DNA of 27,137 nucleotides. It comes from a virus. Location: IMG/VR virus record IMGVR_UViG_3300010413_000161, positions 1-27,137 of that record. The stretch is one strand, 5' to 3'. Position numbers and translations under genes: made by a program. The first letter of the stretch is position 1, and every line of letters begins with the position of its first letter. The notes below the pieces were generated by a model that saw only the letters and a list, made by a program, of their open reading frames with translations, made no database searches and was not told the DNA's origin. Below are positions 27,058 to 27,137 of the stretch, one piece after another.

Positions 27058-27137
27058 GCCGCCATGATTGCAGTTTTGTCTGCCGATCCTTTTGACGACC
27101 CAAAGAAATAAACAACCACCTGGTCGGCTTTCGCCGA
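27048..27137 (-). CDS. C-terminal end of a leftward gene entering from the right edge
   Basis: The minus strand is open from the window edge and ends ...ADQVVVYFFGSSKGSADKTAIMAAQK-stop (29 residues visible, codons in phase from base 27137). A 'VVVYFF' strand and a polar helix look like real protein, and the strong terminator just beyond the stop supports a transcribed gene. It faces the rightward replication operon, so the leftward virion genes may continue on this side of the phage map. Too little is present for a family call. Confidence 0.5.
   Translation of the reverse strand, partial: SAKADQVVVYFFGSSKGSADKTAIMAAQK

Overview
The window is part of a tailed double-stranded DNA bacteriophage genome (Caudoviricetes-like). 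It carries a recognisable large terminase, a portal protein, a tail-fibre-like protein and a complete phage DNA-replication set. I see no integrase, repressor, tRNA gene, CRISPR array or insertion sequence, so a virulent phage known only from environmental DNA is a reasonable guess. Genes are packed with ATGA, TAATG or GTGA stop/start overlaps and strong AGGAGG-type ribosome sites, which implies a bacterial host. Nothing here names that host.

Layout. (1) Positions 1-11174, minus strand: packaging and virion/adhesin genes, read leftwards. The order is an HTH small-terminase candidate interrupted by an in-frame TGA, a 116-aa protein, a 30-aa membrane peptide, large terminase, a zinc-ribbon protein, portal, then four consecutive genes whose products start with Sec signal peptides (tail-fibre-like, unknown, 1022-aa double beta-helix, fibronectin-like), two small proteins and a repeat-domain protein cut by the left edge. 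(2) Positions 11175-11519: divergent control region with AAGCTTA-type repeats and a candidate rightward promoter. (3) Positions 11520-15848, plus strand: early genes, with a Lys-rich basic protein, many small proteins (several zinc ribbons) and a second Lys-rich protein nested in frame in a larger gene. (4) Positions 15912-22653, plus strand: TOPRIM primase, DnaB-like helicase, two tandem thymidylate-synthase-fold proteins, a tiny membrane protein, dCMP deaminase and a uracil-DNA-glycosylase/DNA polymerase I fusion. (5) Positions 22651-24103: a unit with its own promoter and terminator, encoding a gp32-like SSB with a basic tail and an acidic three-repeat protein. (6) Positions 24117-26899: Cas4/RecB-like nuclease, zinc protein, all-alpha dUTPase/dCTPase-like enzyme, RuvC-like resolvase and an unassigned protein. 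(7) At the right edge a minus-strand gene enters and ends at a good terminator.

How it fits together. Primase, helicase, SSB, UDG-polymerase, Cas4-like nuclease and RuvC form a self-contained replication and recombination module. Woven into it is pyrimidine-nucleotide metabolism: dCMP deaminase, two TS-fold proteins that both have Asp where thymidylate synthase has its dUMP-selecting Asn, and an NTP pyrophosphatase of the dUTPase/dCTPase type. Together with a polymerase carrying its own uracil glycosylase, this suggests a phage that remodels its pyrimidine pool and may carry modified cytosine or thymine in its DNA. That is the most interesting possibility in the window. All family calls come from reading motifs by eye; no database search was run.
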